A stretch of 64,000 nt of DNA from Vibrio europaeus (GCF_001695575.1 NZ_LUAX01000002.1:206454-270453); one strand, 5' to 3'; shown: positions 27,920 through 39,663, counted from the first letter of the stretch. Numbers and translations: made by a program. The notes: generated from the letters alone by a model not told the origin.

Positions 27920-29023
27920 GTGATTATTGTTAGATATTTGATCCGCGAGACACTCAAAAGCCAATTAGCGATATTTTTTATCCTGTTTTTAGTGTTCCTT
28001 AGCCAAAAATTGATCAAAGTTTTGGCCGATGCGTCGGATGGCGATATTCCTGCCAGCTTGGTCATGCACTATGTTGCTTTAAGCATGCCTTCAATGGGAC
28101 TTTTGATGTTACCGTTGAGTCTTTTCTTGGGGATCTTGCTCACTTTTGGCCGTTTATACGCAGAAAGTGAAATTACCGTGATGAATGCGACGGGGATTGG
28201 TAATAAGTTCTTGATCCGCGCAGCTTTATACCTAGCCGTTATTACCGGTGCGATTGCGGGTTTTAACTCTTTCGTTTTTGCTCCTTACAGCCAAGACCAA
28301 CTGGTCAAGCTGCAAGAAGAAACAGCGGCAGAGAACAGTGTCGATTTGCTGAAGAAAGGCCACTTCCAAGGTACGCCAGATGGTTCCTCAGTGGTTTTCA
28401 TTGACGATATTGATGGCAAGAAACTCAAGCACGTGTTTGTCGCCCAGATGCGCCCGCGTGATTCCATTCTTCCAAGTGTCTCTTTTTCTCAATCAGGAGA
28501 AGTGAAAGAACTCAGTGATGGACGACAAGTGATTCGTATGTACGATGGGGTTCGTTATGAAGGTGTTCCGACCCGCGTTGATTACATGGTGACGGACTTC
28601 GATCAGTACGAAGGCTTGATTGGTCAGCGTGATGTTAAGCCTCAAGGTCGTGACTGGGAAGCGATTCCTACTCTTGAATTGATGAAAAACCCAGACCCTC
28701 GCGCACAAGCAGAAGTTCAATGGCGTATCTCACTGGTTGTTTGTATTCCACTACTGACGATGTTGGTTGTGCCTCTTTCTGCGGTTAACCCACGTCAGGG
28801 GCGCTTTGCTAAAATGGGGCCGGCTATTTTAATCTATCTGGCTTACTTCTTGGCGATTAGTGCCACTAAGTCAGCGATTGAAGATGGATCTATTCCTACT
28901 TTCGTTGGTATGTGGCCAATAAATGCTGCGCTACTCTTGACCGCGATTGGTATTAACTCGATGGACAGCATTCCTGTTCGCCGCTTCAAAGACAAACTAA
29001 GACAAAGAAAAAAGGCAGCGTAA
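27920..29023 (+). CDS. lptF: LPS export permease LptF
   Basis: A 367-residue inner-membrane subunit of the LptB2FG ABC transporter that extracts lipopolysaccharide and passes it to LptC/LptA. Three N-terminal membrane segments, a periplasmic beta-jellyroll and three C-terminal segments (RISLVVCIPLLTMLVVPLSAVNPRQGRF) fit the YjgP/YjgQ family. It starts at GTG (MIIVRYLIRETLKSQ). lptG follows 3 nt after its stop. Confidence 0.95.
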   Translation: MIIVRYLIRETLKSQLAIFFILFLVFLSQKLIKVLADASDGDIPASLVMHYVALSMPSMGLLMLPLSLFLGILLTFGRLYAESEITVMNATGIGNKFLIRAALYLAVITGAIAGFNSFVFAPYSQDQLVKLQEETAAENSVDLLKKGHFQGTPDGSSVVFIDDIDGKKLKHVFVAQMRPRDSILPSVSFSQSGEVKELSDGRQVIRMYDGVRYEGVPTRVDYMVTDFDQYEGLIGQRDVKPQGRDWEAIPTLELMKNPDPRAQAEVQWRISLVVCIPLLTMLVVPLSAVNPRQGRFAKMGPAILIYLAYFLAISATKSAIEDGSIPTFVGMWPINAALLLTAIGINSMDSIPVRRFKDKLRQRKKAA

Positions 29024-29026
29024 GTC

Positions 29027-30097
29027 GTGTTTAAGATTCTCGATCTCTACATAGGTAGAACCATTATTGCCACCTCATCTTTGGTATTGGCAACCTTTGT
29101 CGGCCTTTCTGCGATCATCAAATACGTTGAGCAGTTGCGTAAAGTGGGCGAGGGGACGTACGACCTTGTGCAAGCCTTACTGTACGTTTTGCTCAGTATT
29201 CCACGTGATATTGAAATGTTTTTTCCAATGGCCGCCTTGCTTGGCGCCTTGATCGGTCTTGGCATGCTGGCCTCTAGCTCTGAGCTAGTGGTTATGCAGG
29301 CAGCGGGTTTTTCGAAACTAGATATTGGTCTATCGGTACTAAAAACTGCTGTGCCCTTGATGATTATGGTCACTTTGCTTGGTCAATGGGGTGCGCCTCA
29401 AGCGCAAAAAGCAGCGCGTGATCTGCGTGCTTTTGCCACTTCGGGTGGTGCGATTATGTCTGTACGGACCGGAGTTTGGGCGCGTGACGCCAATGACTTT
29501 ATTTTTATTGGTAAAGTTGAAGACAGCAAAATTTATGGCATGAACATGTGGCGCTACGATGATGACAAGCGTTTGGAAAGCGTCGTTTATGCTGCGGAAG
29601 TGGAGTATGTGTCAGATAACACTTGGATGATGAAAGACGTTCAGTTAACCGAAATGGTGGACGAGGTAGAAATCTCCAAGCAGAGTCTAGCTGAGTATAG
29701 CTGGACGACTTCTCTGGCACCGGACAAGCTAGCGGTAGTGACGGTGAAACCAGAAGAGTTATCTCTAGGTGGACTGTATGATTATGTCACTTACTTAAAA
29801 GCGTCTGAGCAAGACCCATCGCGTTATGAATTGGCCTTCTGGCGCAAGGTTACACAGCCATTCTCTATTGCGGTGATGATGTTGATGGCACTGTCATTTA
29901 TCTTTGGTCCACTGCGCAGTGTGACGATGGGTGCGCGTATTCTATCGGGTGTGATTGCTGGATTTACTTTCTATATATCGAGTGAATTCTTTGGCCCACT
30001 GAGTTTGGTTTACAACATCCCGCCAGTGTTTGGTGCTGTGATGCCAAGTATAGTTTTCCTAACTGTCGCCTTGTTGCTACTGCGTAGGAAGCTCTAA
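29027..30097 (+). CDS. lptG: LPS export permease LptG
   Basis: A 356-residue partner of LptF with the same architecture: N-terminal membrane segments beginning ILDLYIGRTIIATSSLVLATFVGL, a periplasmic domain, and C-terminal segments ending in VALLLLRRKL. GTG start 3 nt after lptF, so translation is coupled. The convergent mutS lies beyond a shared terminator. Confidence 0.95.
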   Translation: MFKILDLYIGRTIIATSSLVLATFVGLSAIIKYVEQLRKVGEGTYDLVQALLYVLLSIPRDIEMFFPMAALLGALIGLGMLASSSELVVMQAAGFSKLDIGLSVLKTAVPLMIMVTLLGQWGAPQAQKAARDLRAFATSGGAIMSVRTGVWARDANDFIFIGKVEDSKIYGMNMWRYDDDKRLESVVYAAEVEYVSDNTWMMKDVQLTEMVDEVEISKQSLAEYSWTTSLAPDKLAVVTVKPEELSLGGLYDYVTYLKASEQDPSRYELAFWRKVTQPFSIAVMMLMALSFIFGPLRSVTMGARILSGVIAGFTFYISSEFFGPLSLVYNIPPVFGAVMPSIVFLTVALLLLRRKL

Positions 30098-30120
30098 GCT
30101 AAATGTTTTCGCAATAAAGA

Positions 30121-30154
30121 AACGGCAGCCAATCCAATTGGCTGCCGTTTTTAT
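30121..30154. terminator. lptG terminator, shared with mutS
   Basis: AACGGCAGCCAAT and ATTGGCTGCCGTT form a long stem followed by TTTATTTT on the + strand. Confidence 0.85.
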
Positions 30155-30187
30155 TTTCTATGGTATTAGGTCAACAGACCTTAGTTA

Positions 30188-32767
30188 TCACATCAACTTT
30201 TTCAGTCGATAAAGCTCTTCTAACGCCTGCCTTGGTGTTAGGTCGTCAGGGTCAACCGCAGACAGTGCCTCTTCAACCTCACTTGGCTCTGGAATCAGGC
30301 TAAGTTGGTTGGCGATATCTACTGCGCTTGAGCGAGCTGAACCTTCACCTTTTTGGTCTAACTGCTCTAGCTGTGTCAACTTAGCGCGCGCGTTTTTGAT
30401 CACACTCTTAGGTACGCCAGCCAAGCCCGCCACCGCTAGACCATAAGACTTACTTGCAGCCCCTTCTTGGACTGCGTGCATAAAGGCAATACTGTCGCCA
30501 TGTTCCACTGCATCTAGGTGGACATTGGCTAAGTGTGGGATCTGATTGGGTAGCTCAGTTAACTCAAAATAGTGAGTCGCAAACAAGGTCATTGAACCTA
30601 GTTCTTTAGCTAGCCACTCGGCACTTGCCCACGCAAGAGACAGCCCGTCATAGGTGCTGGTACCGCGCCCGATTTCATCCATCAATACTAAACTATTGGC
30701 AGTAGCGTTGTGGAGGATGTTTGCTGTCTCCGTCATCTCAACCATAAAGGTCGAACGACCAGAGGCGAGATCGTCAGAAGCTCCAATACGGGTAAAGATG
30801 CGATCAATAGAGCCAATCTGAGCGGACTCAGCAGGCACATAAGAACCAATATGTGCCATCAGCGCAATCAATGCAGTTTGGCGCATGTAAGTCGATTTAC
30901 CGCCCATGTTCGGACCAGTAATGATCAACATTTTACGCTGCGGGTTTAGCTCTATAGGGTTGGCAATAAACGGATCATCCATTACTTGCTCAACCACTGG
31001 GTGACGGCCCCCCTGAATATGGATACCCACATCTTTAGTTAAGGTAGGACGACAGTAATCTAGGCTGTCTGCACGTTCCGCTAAGTTTTGCAGCACATCG
31101 ATTTGCGACACCGCAGAAGCAACGTTTTGCATTTGTTCCAAATGTGGCAATAAGAGATCAAATAGCTCTTCCCAAAGCTGCTTCTCCAGAGCGAGTGCTT
31201 TCGACTTAGAGTTAAGCACTTTATCTTCGTGCTCTTTGAGCTCTGGGATAATGTAACGCTCAGCATTTTTTAATGTCTGACGGCGAACATAATGGGGAGG
31301 AACTAAATGGCTTTGACCACGGCTCACCTGGATGAAGAAACCATGTACGTTGTTGTAGCCCACTTTTAGGCTATCGATACCGTGACGTTCGCGTTCATCC
31401 TGCTCCATTTGCTCAAGGTATTCTGTTGCCCCATCCGCGAGCTTACGCCACTCGTCGAGTTCTGCGTTATAGCCTTCAGCAATCACACCACCGTCACGAA
31501 TCACGACTGGTGGGTTGTCTTTGATTGCACGCTCAAGCAGCTCACATACCTCGTCCATTGGCGCAGCGTATTGAGCCAGTTTGGATAAGTATGGATGAGT
31601 CAACGAACTCATTGATTCTGCTAGCTCAGGTAGTTGCTGCATAGCAAAGCGAAGGCGAGCCATATCACGTGGCCTAGCACTGCGCAGAGCCAAACGAGCA
31701 AGAATGCGTTCGATATCACCGATCTGTTTTAGCACAGGGTGAAGGTCAGCAAACAGTGACACTTCTTTGAGCTCAGAAATAGCATCTAAACGATGGTTCA
31801 GCGTGTCGATGTCGCGCATCGGCTGATGCAGCCAACGTTTGAGCATACGACTACCCATAGCTGTTGCAGTGTGATCTAGCACCTCAGCTAAGGTGTTATC
31901 TGTACCGCCAGCCAGATTGTGAGTGATTTCTAGGTTGCGTCGGGTCGCGGCATCTAAAATGACAGAGTGATCTTGTCTATCAAAGGTCAACGAACGAATG
32001 TGTGGAAGCGCCGTACGCTGAGTGTCTTTGACATATTGAATCAAACAACCTGCTGCGCAGAGTCCGAGCTTCGCGTGTTCGACTCCGAACCCCACGAGAT
32101 CACGCGTGCCAAATTGTTGGTTTAACTGCTGCTTAGCGGTATCGATCTCAAACTCCCAAACAGGGCGGCGACGATTACCGTTGCGTGAAGACATTAGGCG
32201 AACGGGTTCAAAATCTTCCGGGAAAAGCAGTTCACGTGGCGAAGTGCGTTGCAGCTCCGCCGCCATCGCTTCTTCGGTTTCGGGCTCCATTAATTGGAAC
32301 CGACCTGAGGTCACATCCAAAGTCGCATAACCAAATTTGCCATCGTGGTAATAGATGGCAGCAATCAGGTTATCTAGCCTTTCAGATAGCAGCGCCTCGT
32401 CGGTGACGGTACCCGGTGTAACAATGCGAACAACAGCGCGCTCAACAGGCCCCTTACTGGTTGCAGGATCGCCAATCTGTTCACAAATAGCGACAGATTC
32501 ACCAAGTTGAACCAGTTTTGCTAGATAACCTTCCACAGCGTGAAATGGCACTCCCGCCATTGGGATAGGTTCGCCGGCAGAAGCGCCTCTCTTAGTCAGA
32601 GAAATATCGAGCAATTGAGATGCTCGCTTCGCATCATCGTAGAAAAGCTCATAGAAATCTCCCATCCGATAAAACAACATGATGTCGGGATTCTCAGCTT
32701 TGAGCTTGAGATATTGTTGCATCATCGGCGTGTGTTTTTGCTTTTCTTTTTCAGGTAACGCTTTCAC
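30188..32767 (-). CDS. mutS: DNA mismatch repair ATPase MutS
   Basis: A 859-residue MutS. The mismatch-reading Phe-x-Glu is F38-Y39-E40 in [11 protein letters not shown]. Walker [10 protein letters not shown] lies near 620 and the C-terminal tail holds the tetramerisation region. The start is a GTG ([23 protein letters not shown]), and the alignment from HTPMMQQYL onward matches E. coli. It is divergent from pncC. Confidence 0.97.
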   Translation of the reverse strand: MKALPEKEKQKHTPMMQQYLKLKAENPDIMLFYRMGDFYELFYDDAKRASQLLDISLTKRGASAGEPIPMAGVPFHAVEGYLAKLVQLGESVAICEQIGDPATSKGPVERAVVRIVTPGTVTDEALLSERLDNLIAAIYYHDGKFGYATLDVTSGRFQLMEPETEEAMAAELQRTSPRELLFPEDFEPVRLMSSRNGNRRRPVWEFEIDTAKQQLNQQFGTRDLVGFGVEHAKLGLCAAGCLIQYVKDTQRTALPHIRSLTFDRQDHSVILDAATRRNLEITHNLAGGTDNTLAEVLDHTATAMGSRMLKRWLHQPMRDIDTLNHRLDAISELKEVSLFADLHPVLKQIGDIERILARLALRSARPRDMARLRFAMQQLPELAESMSSLTHPYLSKLAQYAAPMDEVCELLERAIKDNPPVVIRDGGVIAEGYNAELDEWRKLADGATEYLEQMEQDERERHGIDSLKVGYNNVHGFFIQVSRGQSHLVPPHYVRRQTLKNAERYIIPELKEHEDKVLNSKSKALALEKQLWEELFDLLLPHLEQMQNVASAVSQIDVLQNLAERADSLDYCRPTLTKDVGIHIQGGRHPVVEQVMDDPFIANPIELNPQRKMLIITGPNMGGKSTYMRQTALIALMAHIGSYVPAESAQIGSIDRIFTRIGASDDLASGRSTFMVEMTETANILHNATANSLVLMDEIGRGTSTYDGLSLAWASAEWLAKELGSMTLFATHYFELTELPNQIPHLANVHLDAVEHGDSIAFMHAVQEGAASKSYGLAVAGLAGVPKSVIKNARAKLTQLEQLDQKGEGSARSSAVDIANQLSLIPEPSEVEEALSAVDPDDLTPRQALEELYRLKKLM

Positions 32768-32852
32768 GGTATAGATCTTTTGTTTATTCCTATTGCGGCT
32801 TAGGATACGTCAATAGCATAAGAGCGAAAAGGTGTAATAAAGGGTTTTAGAT

Positions 32853-33347
32853 ATGGAATCACAGCAAAATCTCTCTCAACAGTTAGGTGAGTTGCTAAAT
32901 CATCATAAATTAGTCATGACTACTGCTGAATCTTGCACTGGTGGTGGTGTTTCTGCGGCAGTTACCGATATTGCTGGCAGCTCAGCTTGGTTTGATCGCG
33001 CGTTTATCACCTATAGCAATGAAGCCAAGATGGAGATGCTAGGGGTGTCAGTGGCAACGCTCGAACAGTTTGGTGCGGTTAGTGAACAAACTGTAGTTGA
33101 GATGGTTGAAGGAGCGATACAGAACTCAAATGCCAATATTGGCGTTTCAATCAGCGGTATTGCAGGCCCTGGAGGCAGTACTGAGCTAAAACCAGTTGGA
33201 ACCGTTTGTTTTGCTTGGGCTGATTCAGGCGATTGGAAAAAAGTAGAGACAGTGCGCTTCTCAGGCGACCGTGCGCAAGTTCGCCAACAGGCCGTCGAAC
33301 ACGCGTTAAAAGTACTATACGTGGAACTGTCGGCAAGAAATAAATGA
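32853..33347 (+). CDS. pncC: Nicotinamide-nucleotide amidase PncC (CinA C-terminal type)
   Basis: A 164-residue single-domain CinA-C protein. It has TAESCTGG (residues 24-31, with the catalytic serine), ITYSNEAK and SGIAGPGGSTELKPVGTV. The enzyme deamidates NMN to nicotinate mononucleotide in NAD salvage. Its position just before recA is conserved in gammaproteobacteria. Confidence 0.93.
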   Translation: MESQQNLSQQLGELLNHHKLVMTTAESCTGGGVSAAVTDIAGSSAWFDRAFITYSNEAKMEMLGVSVATLEQFGAVSEQTVVEMVEGAIQNSNANIGVSISGIAGPGGSTELKPVGTVCFAWADSGDWKKVETVRFSGDRAQVRQQAVEHALKVLYVELSARNK

Positions 33348-33419
33348 GCCGCCCTGTAATTTAAAGGCTTTTAAAATTAGGTGGATATCACCAAAAGCTA
33401 AAAAAAAACCATACAGGTA

Positions 33420-33447
33420 TAGACACTGTATGAATCAACAGTATAAT
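33420..33447 (+). promoter_or_regulatory. recA promoter with embedded LexA box
   Basis: -35 TAGACA (33420-33425) and -10 TATAAT (33442-33447) are separated by 16 bp. That spacer is filled exactly by CTGTATGAATCAACAG (33426-33441), a CTG-N10-CAG SOS box. LexA bound here would block the promoter. Confidence 0.88.
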
Positions 33448-33538
33448 GGCTTGCATTGATTGTTCAGTCATAGAGCTGAACAGAAGAATTAGATTGATAA
33501 TCATCAGCACGAAATAGATGAATCATTTGGAGAAAGTG

Positions 33539-34582
33539 ATGGACGAGAACAAACAGAAAGCGCTCGCCGCTGCGCTAGGTCAGATTGAAAAGCAATTCGG
33601 TAAAGGTTCAATCATGCGCCTAGGTGACAACCGCGCAATGGACGTAGAAACTATCTCTACAGGTTCACTTTCTTTGGATATCGCTTTGGGTGCTGGTGGT
33701 CTACCTATGGGGCGTATCGTAGAAATCTATGGTCCAGAATCTTCAGGTAAAACGACGCTAACACTTGAGTGTATTGCAGCAGCGCAAAAGCAAGGTAAAA
33801 CTTGTGCCTTTATCGATGCTGAGCACGCTCTTGACCCTGTTTATGCTAAGAAGCTAGGTGTTGATATTGACGCGCTATTGGTTTCTCAGCCTGATACAGG
33901 TGAACAGGCTCTAGAAATTTGTGATGCACTAGCACGTTCAGGCGCTATCGACGTAATGGTTGTTGACTCAGTTGCAGCATTAACGCCTAAAGCTGAAATC
34001 GAAGGTGAAATGGGCGACAGCCACATGGGTCTTCAAGCTCGTATGCTTTCTCAAGCAATGCGTAAGCTAACGGGTAACCTGAAGCAATCTAACTGTATGT
34101 GTATCTTCATCAACCAAATCCGTATGAAGATTGGTGTGATGTTTGGTAACCCAGAGACAACGACTGGTGGTAACGCACTTAAGTTCTACGCATCTGTTCG
34201 TCTTGATATCCGTCGTACTGGTTCTATCAAAGACGGTGACGAAGTGGTTGGTAACGAAACTCGCATCAAGGTTGTTAAGAACAAGATTGCGGCACCATTT
34301 AAGCAAGCTGAAACGCAAATCCTATACGGCGCAGGCTTTAACCGTGAAGGTGAGCTAATCGACCTAGGCGTTAAGCACAAGCTAGTTGAAAAAGCAGGTG
34401 CTTGGTACAGCTACAATGGTGATAAGATCGGCCAAGGTAAAGCGAACGCTGGTAAGTTCTTACGTGAGAACCCGCAAGCTGCACAAGCTATTGATGCTAA
34501 GTTACGTGAAATGCTACTGTCACCAGCTGAAGTTCAGCCAGATGACGCTGAGCTAGGTGAAATGCCAGAGCAAGAGCTATAA
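33539..34582 (+). CDS. recA: Recombinase RecA
   Basis: A 347-residue RecA: Walker A GPESSGKT at 65-72, the [12 protein letters not shown]alker B region, the DNA-binding loops, and an acidic C-terminal tail ([13 protein letters not shown]). The frame opens at 33518, but the ATG at 33539 follows TGGAGA and gives the canonical [13 protein letters not shown] start. It is SOS-regulated through the box above. Confidence 0.98.
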   Translation: MDENKQKALAAALGQIEKQFGKGSIMRLGDNRAMDVETISTGSLSLDIALGAGGLPMGRIVEIYGPESSGKTTLTLECIAAAQKQGKTCAFIDAEHALDPVYAKKLGVDIDALLVSQPDTGEQALEICDALARSGAIDVMVVDSVAALTPKAEIEGEMGDSHMGLQARMLSQAMRKLTGNLKQSNCMCIFINQIRMKIGVMFGNPETTTGGNALKFYASVRLDIRRTGSIKDGDEVVGNETRIKVVKNKIAAPFKQAETQILYGAGFNREGELIDLGVKHKLVEKAGAWYSYNGDKIGQGKANAGKFLRENPQAAQAIDAKLREMLLSPAEVQPDDAELGEMPEQEL

Positions 34583-34603
34583 GCTAGCTCACTACTCATT
34601 ATT

Positions 34604-34632
34604 TAAGCCCTGCCTTTGTGCGGGGCTTTGTT
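34604..34632 (+). terminator. recA terminator, before recX
   Basis: AAGCCC-TGC and GCGGGGCTT pair around a short loop and are followed by T-rich sequence. recX would be reached only by read-through, which keeps it low relative to recA. Confidence 0.7.
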
Positions 34633-34660
34633 GTATTTAGAATCTAGATATTTATTTCAG

Positions 34661-35125
34661 ATGTTTCAAAGAAAGCCACCGACATTATCGAGCAAAGAAG
34701 CTGCTATTCAATTGCTAAGTCGCCGAGATCATGGCGAATACGAGCTATACCAGAAATTGAGCCTGAAAGGTTATGAAGTAGACGCTATTCAAGAAGCTGT
34801 TAACTTTTGCATCGATCACAACTACCTTGATGACCTGCGTTATGCCAAAAGCCAAATTCGCCAACATGTCTATAAGGGCCATGGAGAGAGGCGCATCCGA
34901 CAAGAATTGCAGCAGAAAAGAGTTGCGGACTCAGTGGTGGACAAAGCGATGGAAGAAGAGCCGCAAGACTGGTTCGAGTTAGCAAAACAAGCCGCAGAGA
35001 AGAAATTTAAAGGGATTGAAGCGAAAGACCAAAAAGAGTACGCCAAACAAGTGCGTTTTCTTCAATATCGTGGCTATAGCTTTGAGCAAATTAGTTATGC
35101 GCTTAGCGCTAATGATGAGGACTGA
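34661..35125 (+). CDS. recX: RecA regulator RecX
   Basis: A 154-residue helical-repeat protein of the RecX family: [21 protein letters not shown], then [29 protein letters not shown]. RecX caps RecA filaments. The frame is open upstream through the recA terminator, so the ATG at 34661 ([15 protein letters not shown]), just beyond the hairpin, is the likely start, although no good ribosome-binding site is visible. Confidence 0.9.
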   Translation: MFQRKPPTLSSKEAAIQLLSRRDHGEYELYQKLSLKGYEVDAIQEAVNFCIDHNYLDDLRYAKSQIRQHVYKGHGERRIRQELQQKRVADSVVDKAMEEEPQDWFELAKQAAEKKFKGIEAKDQKEYAKQVRFLQYRGYSFEQISYALSANDED

Positions 35126-35266
35126 AGTCAAATAACTCATCAATTTAAAGATTTGCGACGATTTAACACATCAATCTGCTCTTTTCTGCGAGAAAACTAG
35201 TCGTAGCGTTAACCATGATCTACAATAGCGCAAAATTCTAACTCGACTATTTTCAGGAAGAGCTGC

Positions 35267-37849
35267 ATGTACATGAGCACTGATGAGGTTCGTAACGCGT
35301 TCCTTAAGTTCTTTGAAAGCAAAGGACACCAAATCGTAGACAGTTCATCGTTGGTTCCGCATAACGATCCGACCCTGCTATTTACAAACGCAGGTATGAA
35401 CCAATTTAAAGATTGCTTCTTAGGCGCCGAAAAACGTGCCTACACACGAGCAACTACGGCTCAGCGTTGTGTACGTGCGGGTGGTAAACACAACGACCTA
35501 GAGAACGTTGGTTTCACAGCTCGTCACCACACTTTCTTCGAAATGCTAGGTAACTTCAGCTTTGGTGATTACTTCAAAGAAGATGCGATTGCGTTTGCTT
35601 GGGAGTTCCTGACTAAGACTCTTGGTCTACCAGAAGAAAAGTTACTGGTTACGGTATACGAAACAGATGACGAAGCATTCGAGATCTGGAACAAGAAAGT
35701 GGGCGTACCTGCTGACAAGATCGTTCGCATTGGTGACAAAGAAGGCGGTAAGAAGTTCGAATCTGACAACTTCTGGACGATGGGTGATACAGGTCCTTGT
35801 GGTCCATGTACTGAAATCTTTTACGATCACGGTGAGCATATCTGGGGCGGTCGTCCTGGTACTCCAGAAGAAGACGGTGACCGTTTCATCGAGATCTGGA
35901 ACAACGTGTTCATGCAGTTTAACCGTCATGCAGATGGCACGATGGAGCCACTTCCTAAGCCTGCTGTTGATACAGGTATGGGTATTGAGCGTATTTCTGC
36001 AATCATGCAAGGCGTTCACTCAAACTACGAAATCGATGTATTCCAAAAGCTGATCAAAGCGACAGCTGAGGTTGTAGGTCACGACGATCTATCAAACCAG
36101 TCTCTACGCGTTATTGCTGACCACATCCGTTCTTGTTCATTCCTAATCGCTGATGGCGTTATGCCTTCAAACGAAGGCCGTGGTTACGTCCTACGTCGTA
36201 TTATTCGTCGTGCCGTTCGTCACGGTAACAAGTTGGGTGCACAAGGCGTATTCTTCCACAAACTTGTTGGTGTACTTGCTGAAGTGATGGGCAGCGCTGC
36301 AGAAGAACTTAAGAAACAGCAAGAGCTTGTTGAGAAAGTACTTCGCATCGAGGAAGAGAACTTTGGTCGCACACTAGAGCGCGGCATGGTTATTCTTAAT
36401 GAAGCACTTGATGCACTTGAAGGCAAAGAGCTAGACGGTGAAACAGTCTTCAAGCTTTACGATACTTACGGTTTCCCTGCTGACTTAACTAACGATGTGG
36501 CTCGTGAGCGTGACTTTACAATTGACGAAGCTGGCTTTGAGAAAGCGATGGAAGAGCAGCGTCAACGTGCTCGCGAAGCAGGTCAGTTTGGTACTGACTA
36601 CAACGCAACGATCAAAACGGAAGCAGAGTCTGAGTTCTGTGGCTACACAGGTACTGAAGGTAAGAGTAATGTTGCTGAAATCTTCGTTGAAGGTGAAGTA
36701 GCAGAGTCACTATCAGCAGGCGACAAAGCGATCATCATCCTTGGTGAAACACCATTCTACGCTGAGTCTGGCGGTCAATGTGGTGACGCTGGTGTGCTGA
36801 AGACTGAATCAGGTCTGTTTAAAGTAGAAGATACCCAAAAACTGGGCAATGCAATCGCGCATCACGGTGTTCTTGCAGAAGGAGTTCTAGCGAAAGGTGA
36901 TGAGGTAGAAGCGACTGTTGATGCTGAGCGTCGTGCATCGATCTCTCTCAACCACTCTGCGACTCACCTATTACACGCAGCGCTACGTTCAGTCTTGGGT
37001 GAACACGTTACGCAGAAAGGCTCGCTAGTTAAACCTGAAAACCTACGTTTCGACTTCTCACATCTAGAAGCGGTAACGCCAGCAGAGCTAAAAGAAGTTG
37101 AGCGCCTAGTGAATGCTCAAGTTCGTCGTAACCACGTTATTGAAACTAACGTAATGGACATCGAGTCAGCGAAGCAGAAAGGTGCAATGGCACTATTCGG
37201 CGAAAAGTATGATGATGAGGTTCGCGTTCTCTCAATGGGTGAGTTCTCTACCGAGCTTTGTGGTGGTATCCACGCATCAAACACGGGTGATATTGGTCTA
37301 TTCAAGATCACTTCTGAAGGTGGTATCGCAGCAGGTATCCGCCGTATCGAAGCTGTAACAGGTGAAGCGGCACTAGATGCAATCGAAGCTCAACAAGCTA
37401 AGTTCGAAGAGAAGCTTGCAGAGTCAGCGTCGAAAGCAAAATCGCTAGAGAAAGAAATTCAGAAGCTAAAAGACAAGATGGCGGCAGCTGAAAGCGCCAA
37501 CATCATGGCGAAAGCTCAAGAGATCAACGGCGTTAAAGTACTTATCGCAGGTATGGAAGGGGCGGATCCTAAGAACCTTCGTACTATGGTCGACAATGCT
37601 AAGAACCAAATGGGCAGCGGTGTTGTAATGATTGCCAACGTTAACGGTGACAAGATTGGCTTAATCGCGGGTGTGACTAGAGATCTTATCGGTAAAGTAA
37701 AAGCCGGTGACCTAGTGAAGATGGTTGCTGAGCAAGTTGGCGGTAAAGGTGGCGGTCGTCCTGATATGGCTCAAGCGGGTGGTACGGACGTTGCTGCTCT
37801 GCCTGAAGCAATGAAGACAGTTCAGCCATGGCTAGAAGAACGTCTTTAA
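35267..37849 (+). CDS. alaS: Alanine--tRNA ligase
   Basis: An 860-residue class II synthetase: aminoacylation domain ([29 protein letters not shown]), editing domain with [11 protein letters not shown] and the zinc set including CGGIH, and the C-terminal coiled-coil plus [12 protein letters not shown] domain. An AGGAAGAG site precedes the first ATG at the right distance; a second ATG follows two codons later. Confidence 0.97.
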   Translation: MYMSTDEVRNAFLKFFESKGHQIVDSSSLVPHNDPTLLFTNAGMNQFKDCFLGAEKRAYTRATTAQRCVRAGGKHNDLENVGFTARHHTFFEMLGNFSFGDYFKEDAIAFAWEFLTKTLGLPEEKLLVTVYETDDEAFEIWNKKVGVPADKIVRIGDKEGGKKFESDNFWTMGDTGPCGPCTEIFYDHGEHIWGGRPGTPEEDGDRFIEIWNNVFMQFNRHADGTMEPLPKPAVDTGMGIERISAIMQGVHSNYEIDVFQKLIKATAEVVGHDDLSNQSLRVIADHIRSCSFLIADGVMPSNEGRGYVLRRIIRRAVRHGNKLGAQGVFFHKLVGVLAEVMGSAAEELKKQQELVEKVLRIEEENFGRTLERGMVILNEALDALEGKELDGETVFKLYDTYGFPADLTNDVARERDFTIDEAGFEKAMEEQRQRAREAGQFGTDYNATIKTEAESEFCGYTGTEGKSNVAEIFVEGEVAESLSAGDKAIIILGETPFYAESGGQCGDAGVLKTESGLFKVEDTQKLGNAIAHHGVLAEGVLAKGDEVEATVDAERRASISLNHSATHLLHAALRSVLGEHVTQKGSLVKPENLRFDFSHLEAVTPAELKEVERLVNAQVRRNHVIETNVMDIESAKQKGAMALFGEKYDDEVRVLSMGEFSTELCGGIHASNTGDIGLFKITSEGGIAAGIRRIEAVTGEAALDAIEAQQAKFEEKLAESASKAKSLEKEIQKLKDKMAAAESANIMAKAQEINGVKVLIAGMEGADPKNLRTMVDNAKNQMGSGVVMIANVNGDKIGLIAGVTRDLIGKVKAGDLVKMVAEQVGGKGGGRPDMAQAGGTDVAALPEAMKTVQPWLEERL

Positions 37850-37867
37850 TTAAAAACTAAACGATTC

Positions 37868-37907
37868 TTACGCTCAATCAGTTATTTGATTGAGCGTAAT
37901 TTTTTTC
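37868..37907 (+). terminator. alaS terminator
   Basis: TTACGCTCAATCA and TGATTGAGCGTAA form a 13-bp stem with a 6-nt loop and a long T run. Confidence 0.92.
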
Positions 37908-38045
37908 TGACAACCAAGTGCTTTAATTGATGCTCACAATGAACATCAAGTAAGTCACTTGGTTTTTGTTATAACTACTGCAAGCAATATTCAACATATT
38001 GAATGTGGTTCGAATGAGACTTTGGTCTTGGGAAGGTGAAGACTG

Positions 38046-39233
38046 GTGAAAAAGCCCCTTATCGTGCAAAAGTTTGGCGGAACTTCTGTGGGTTCAATAG
38101 AAAGAATCCATAAGGTTGCTGAACACATCATAAAGGCGAAAAATGATGGTAATCAAGTTGTCGTAGTCGTGTCGGCAATGTCTGGTGAAACAAACAGATT
38201 GATGGACTTGGCTAAACAGGTAGACAGAGTGCCTACCGCCAGAGAACTTGATGTTTTGCTCTCTGCTGGTGAACAGGTGTCGATGGCACTGCTTGCAATG
38301 GCTCTAAATAAACTAGGCTATGCAGCACGTTCACTTACCGGAGCACAAGCGTGTATTGTGACCGACAATCTACACAATGACGCAACGATTAAGCAAATTG
38401 ATACGACCGCGATAATTCAACTCCTTGAACAGGACCAAGTTGTTATCGTCGCTGGTTTTCAAGGTGTGAATGATAATGGGGATATCACAACTCTTGGTCG
38501 AGGTGGCTCAGATACCAGTGCGGTAACGCTTGCTGGGGCGCTTGAAGCGGATGAGTGTCAGATTTTTACTGACGTTGACGGTATTTATACTTGCGATCCG
38601 CGTGTGGTCGCCAATGCACAAAAATTAGATGTCATCGATTTTCCTTCGATGGAAGAGATGGCCCGTAAAGGGGCTAAAGTGCTGCATTTACCTTCAGTCC
38701 AGTATGCATGGAAACACAACGTACCTTTGCGGGTATTATCAACATTCGATTTGAACTCTGGCAGTTTGGTCAAAGGTGAAGAGTGCCAGTCTGCGGTGTG
38801 TGGAGTCGCTATTCAACGCGATATGTGTTTGATCAGAATTGAAAAAGATGCCTTAGCCAGTATGAAAAAACAGTGTCAGATGCTAGGCGTCACAATTTGG
38901 AATGTGATCGAGCATGCAGAATGGATAGGTGTAGTGATAAAACACGACGCTTATGCAAAACTGGAACTAGTTTTCGGTGACAAAATCCGTAATAGTGATC
39001 TAGTAAGTTTACTAACAGCAGTTGGTCTACATGTCGAAGGACTGGTTGAAAGATCTTACGCGTTGTTGACGGAGCAGGGGATTGAGGTTGAGCACTACGC
39101 AGTCAATCCACAATCTTTGATGCTTGTCCTGTTACCAGAATGTGTCGACAAAGCGGCTAACATACTGCATGATGCTTACATAACTTCTGCGGAGGCAGTC
39201 GACTGCCGACAAAAACATGCCTTTTTAGGCTAG
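38046..39233 (+). CDS. Aspartate kinase
   Basis: A 395-residue monofunctional aspartokinase phosphorylating aspartate for the lysine, threonine and methionine pathways. The N-terminal kinase motif is KFGGTSVGS, with FQGVNDNGDITTLGRGGSDTSA and FTDVDGIYTCDPR. Two ACT-like domains follow from about 260. They are divergent: the usual glycine-rich effector loops (VGxGM type) are not visible, so feedback control may differ from the textbook enzymes. GTG start. It is placed between alaS and csrA as in other vibrios. Confidence 0.88.
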   Translation: MKKPLIVQKFGGTSVGSIERIHKVAEHIIKAKNDGNQVVVVVSAMSGETNRLMDLAKQVDRVPTARELDVLLSAGEQVSMALLAMALNKLGYAARSLTGAQACIVTDNLHNDATIKQIDTTAIIQLLEQDQVVIVAGFQGVNDNGDITTLGRGGSDTSAVTLAGALEADECQIFTDVDGIYTCDPRVVANAQKLDVIDFPSMEEMARKGAKVLHLPSVQYAWKHNVPLRVLSTFDLNSGSLVKGEECQSAVCGVAIQRDMCLIRIEKDALASMKKQCQMLGVTIWNVIEHAEWIGVVIKHDAYAKLELVFGDKIRNSDLVSLLTAVGLHVEGLVERSYALLTEQGIEVEHYAVNPQSLMLVLLPECVDKAANILHDAYITSAEAVDCRQKHAFLG

Positions 39234-39325
39234 ATTCGAGCCACAATAGAGTTTACGAAAATATAACTTTTGTTGGATAATAGCCGCGTAGCAAGATAAA
39301 TCAGAGATTACTCAAGGAGCACAGA

Positions 39326-39523
39326 ATGCTAATTTTAACTCGCCGCGTTGGCGAAACTCTCATGATCGGTGATGAAGTAACAGTAACTGTACTAGGTGTT
39401 AAAGGTAACCAAGTACGTATCGGTGTAAATGCACCGAAAGAAGTGTCTGTTCACCGTGAAGAAATTTACATGCGCATTCAGGCAGAAAAAGGTAATGGTA
39501 ACGTTGCATCGGGCAACTACTAA
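39326..39523 (+). CDS. csrA: Carbon storage regulator CsrA
   Basis: A 65-residue RNA-binding dimer subunit: [51 protein letters not shown] carries the conserved Leu4/Arg6 and Arg44 RNA-binding positions. It represses translation by covering ribosome-binding sites and is antagonised by CsrB-type RNAs elsewhere. An AAGGAG site and its own terminator flank it. Confidence 0.98.
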   Translation: MLILTRRVGETLMIGDEVTVTVLGVKGNQVRIGVNAPKEVSVHREEIYMRIQAEKGNGNVASGNY

Positions 39524-39533
39524 TTACACGAAG

Positions 39534-39560
39534 AGGCTGACATTTTGTCAGCCTTTTTTG
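39534..39560 (+). terminator. csrA terminator
   Basis: AGGCTGACA and TGTCAGCCT flank a TTT loop and are followed by TTTTTT. Confidence 0.9.
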
Positions 39561-39663
39561 TGCGACAAAGGCAACTAAACATAGGAAAAAGAGCGAATTA
39601 ACATCGCTTTGATTAAATAGCCAACGGTTGAATGACTTTTTGCTATTTTTGCCAAGAAAATGT

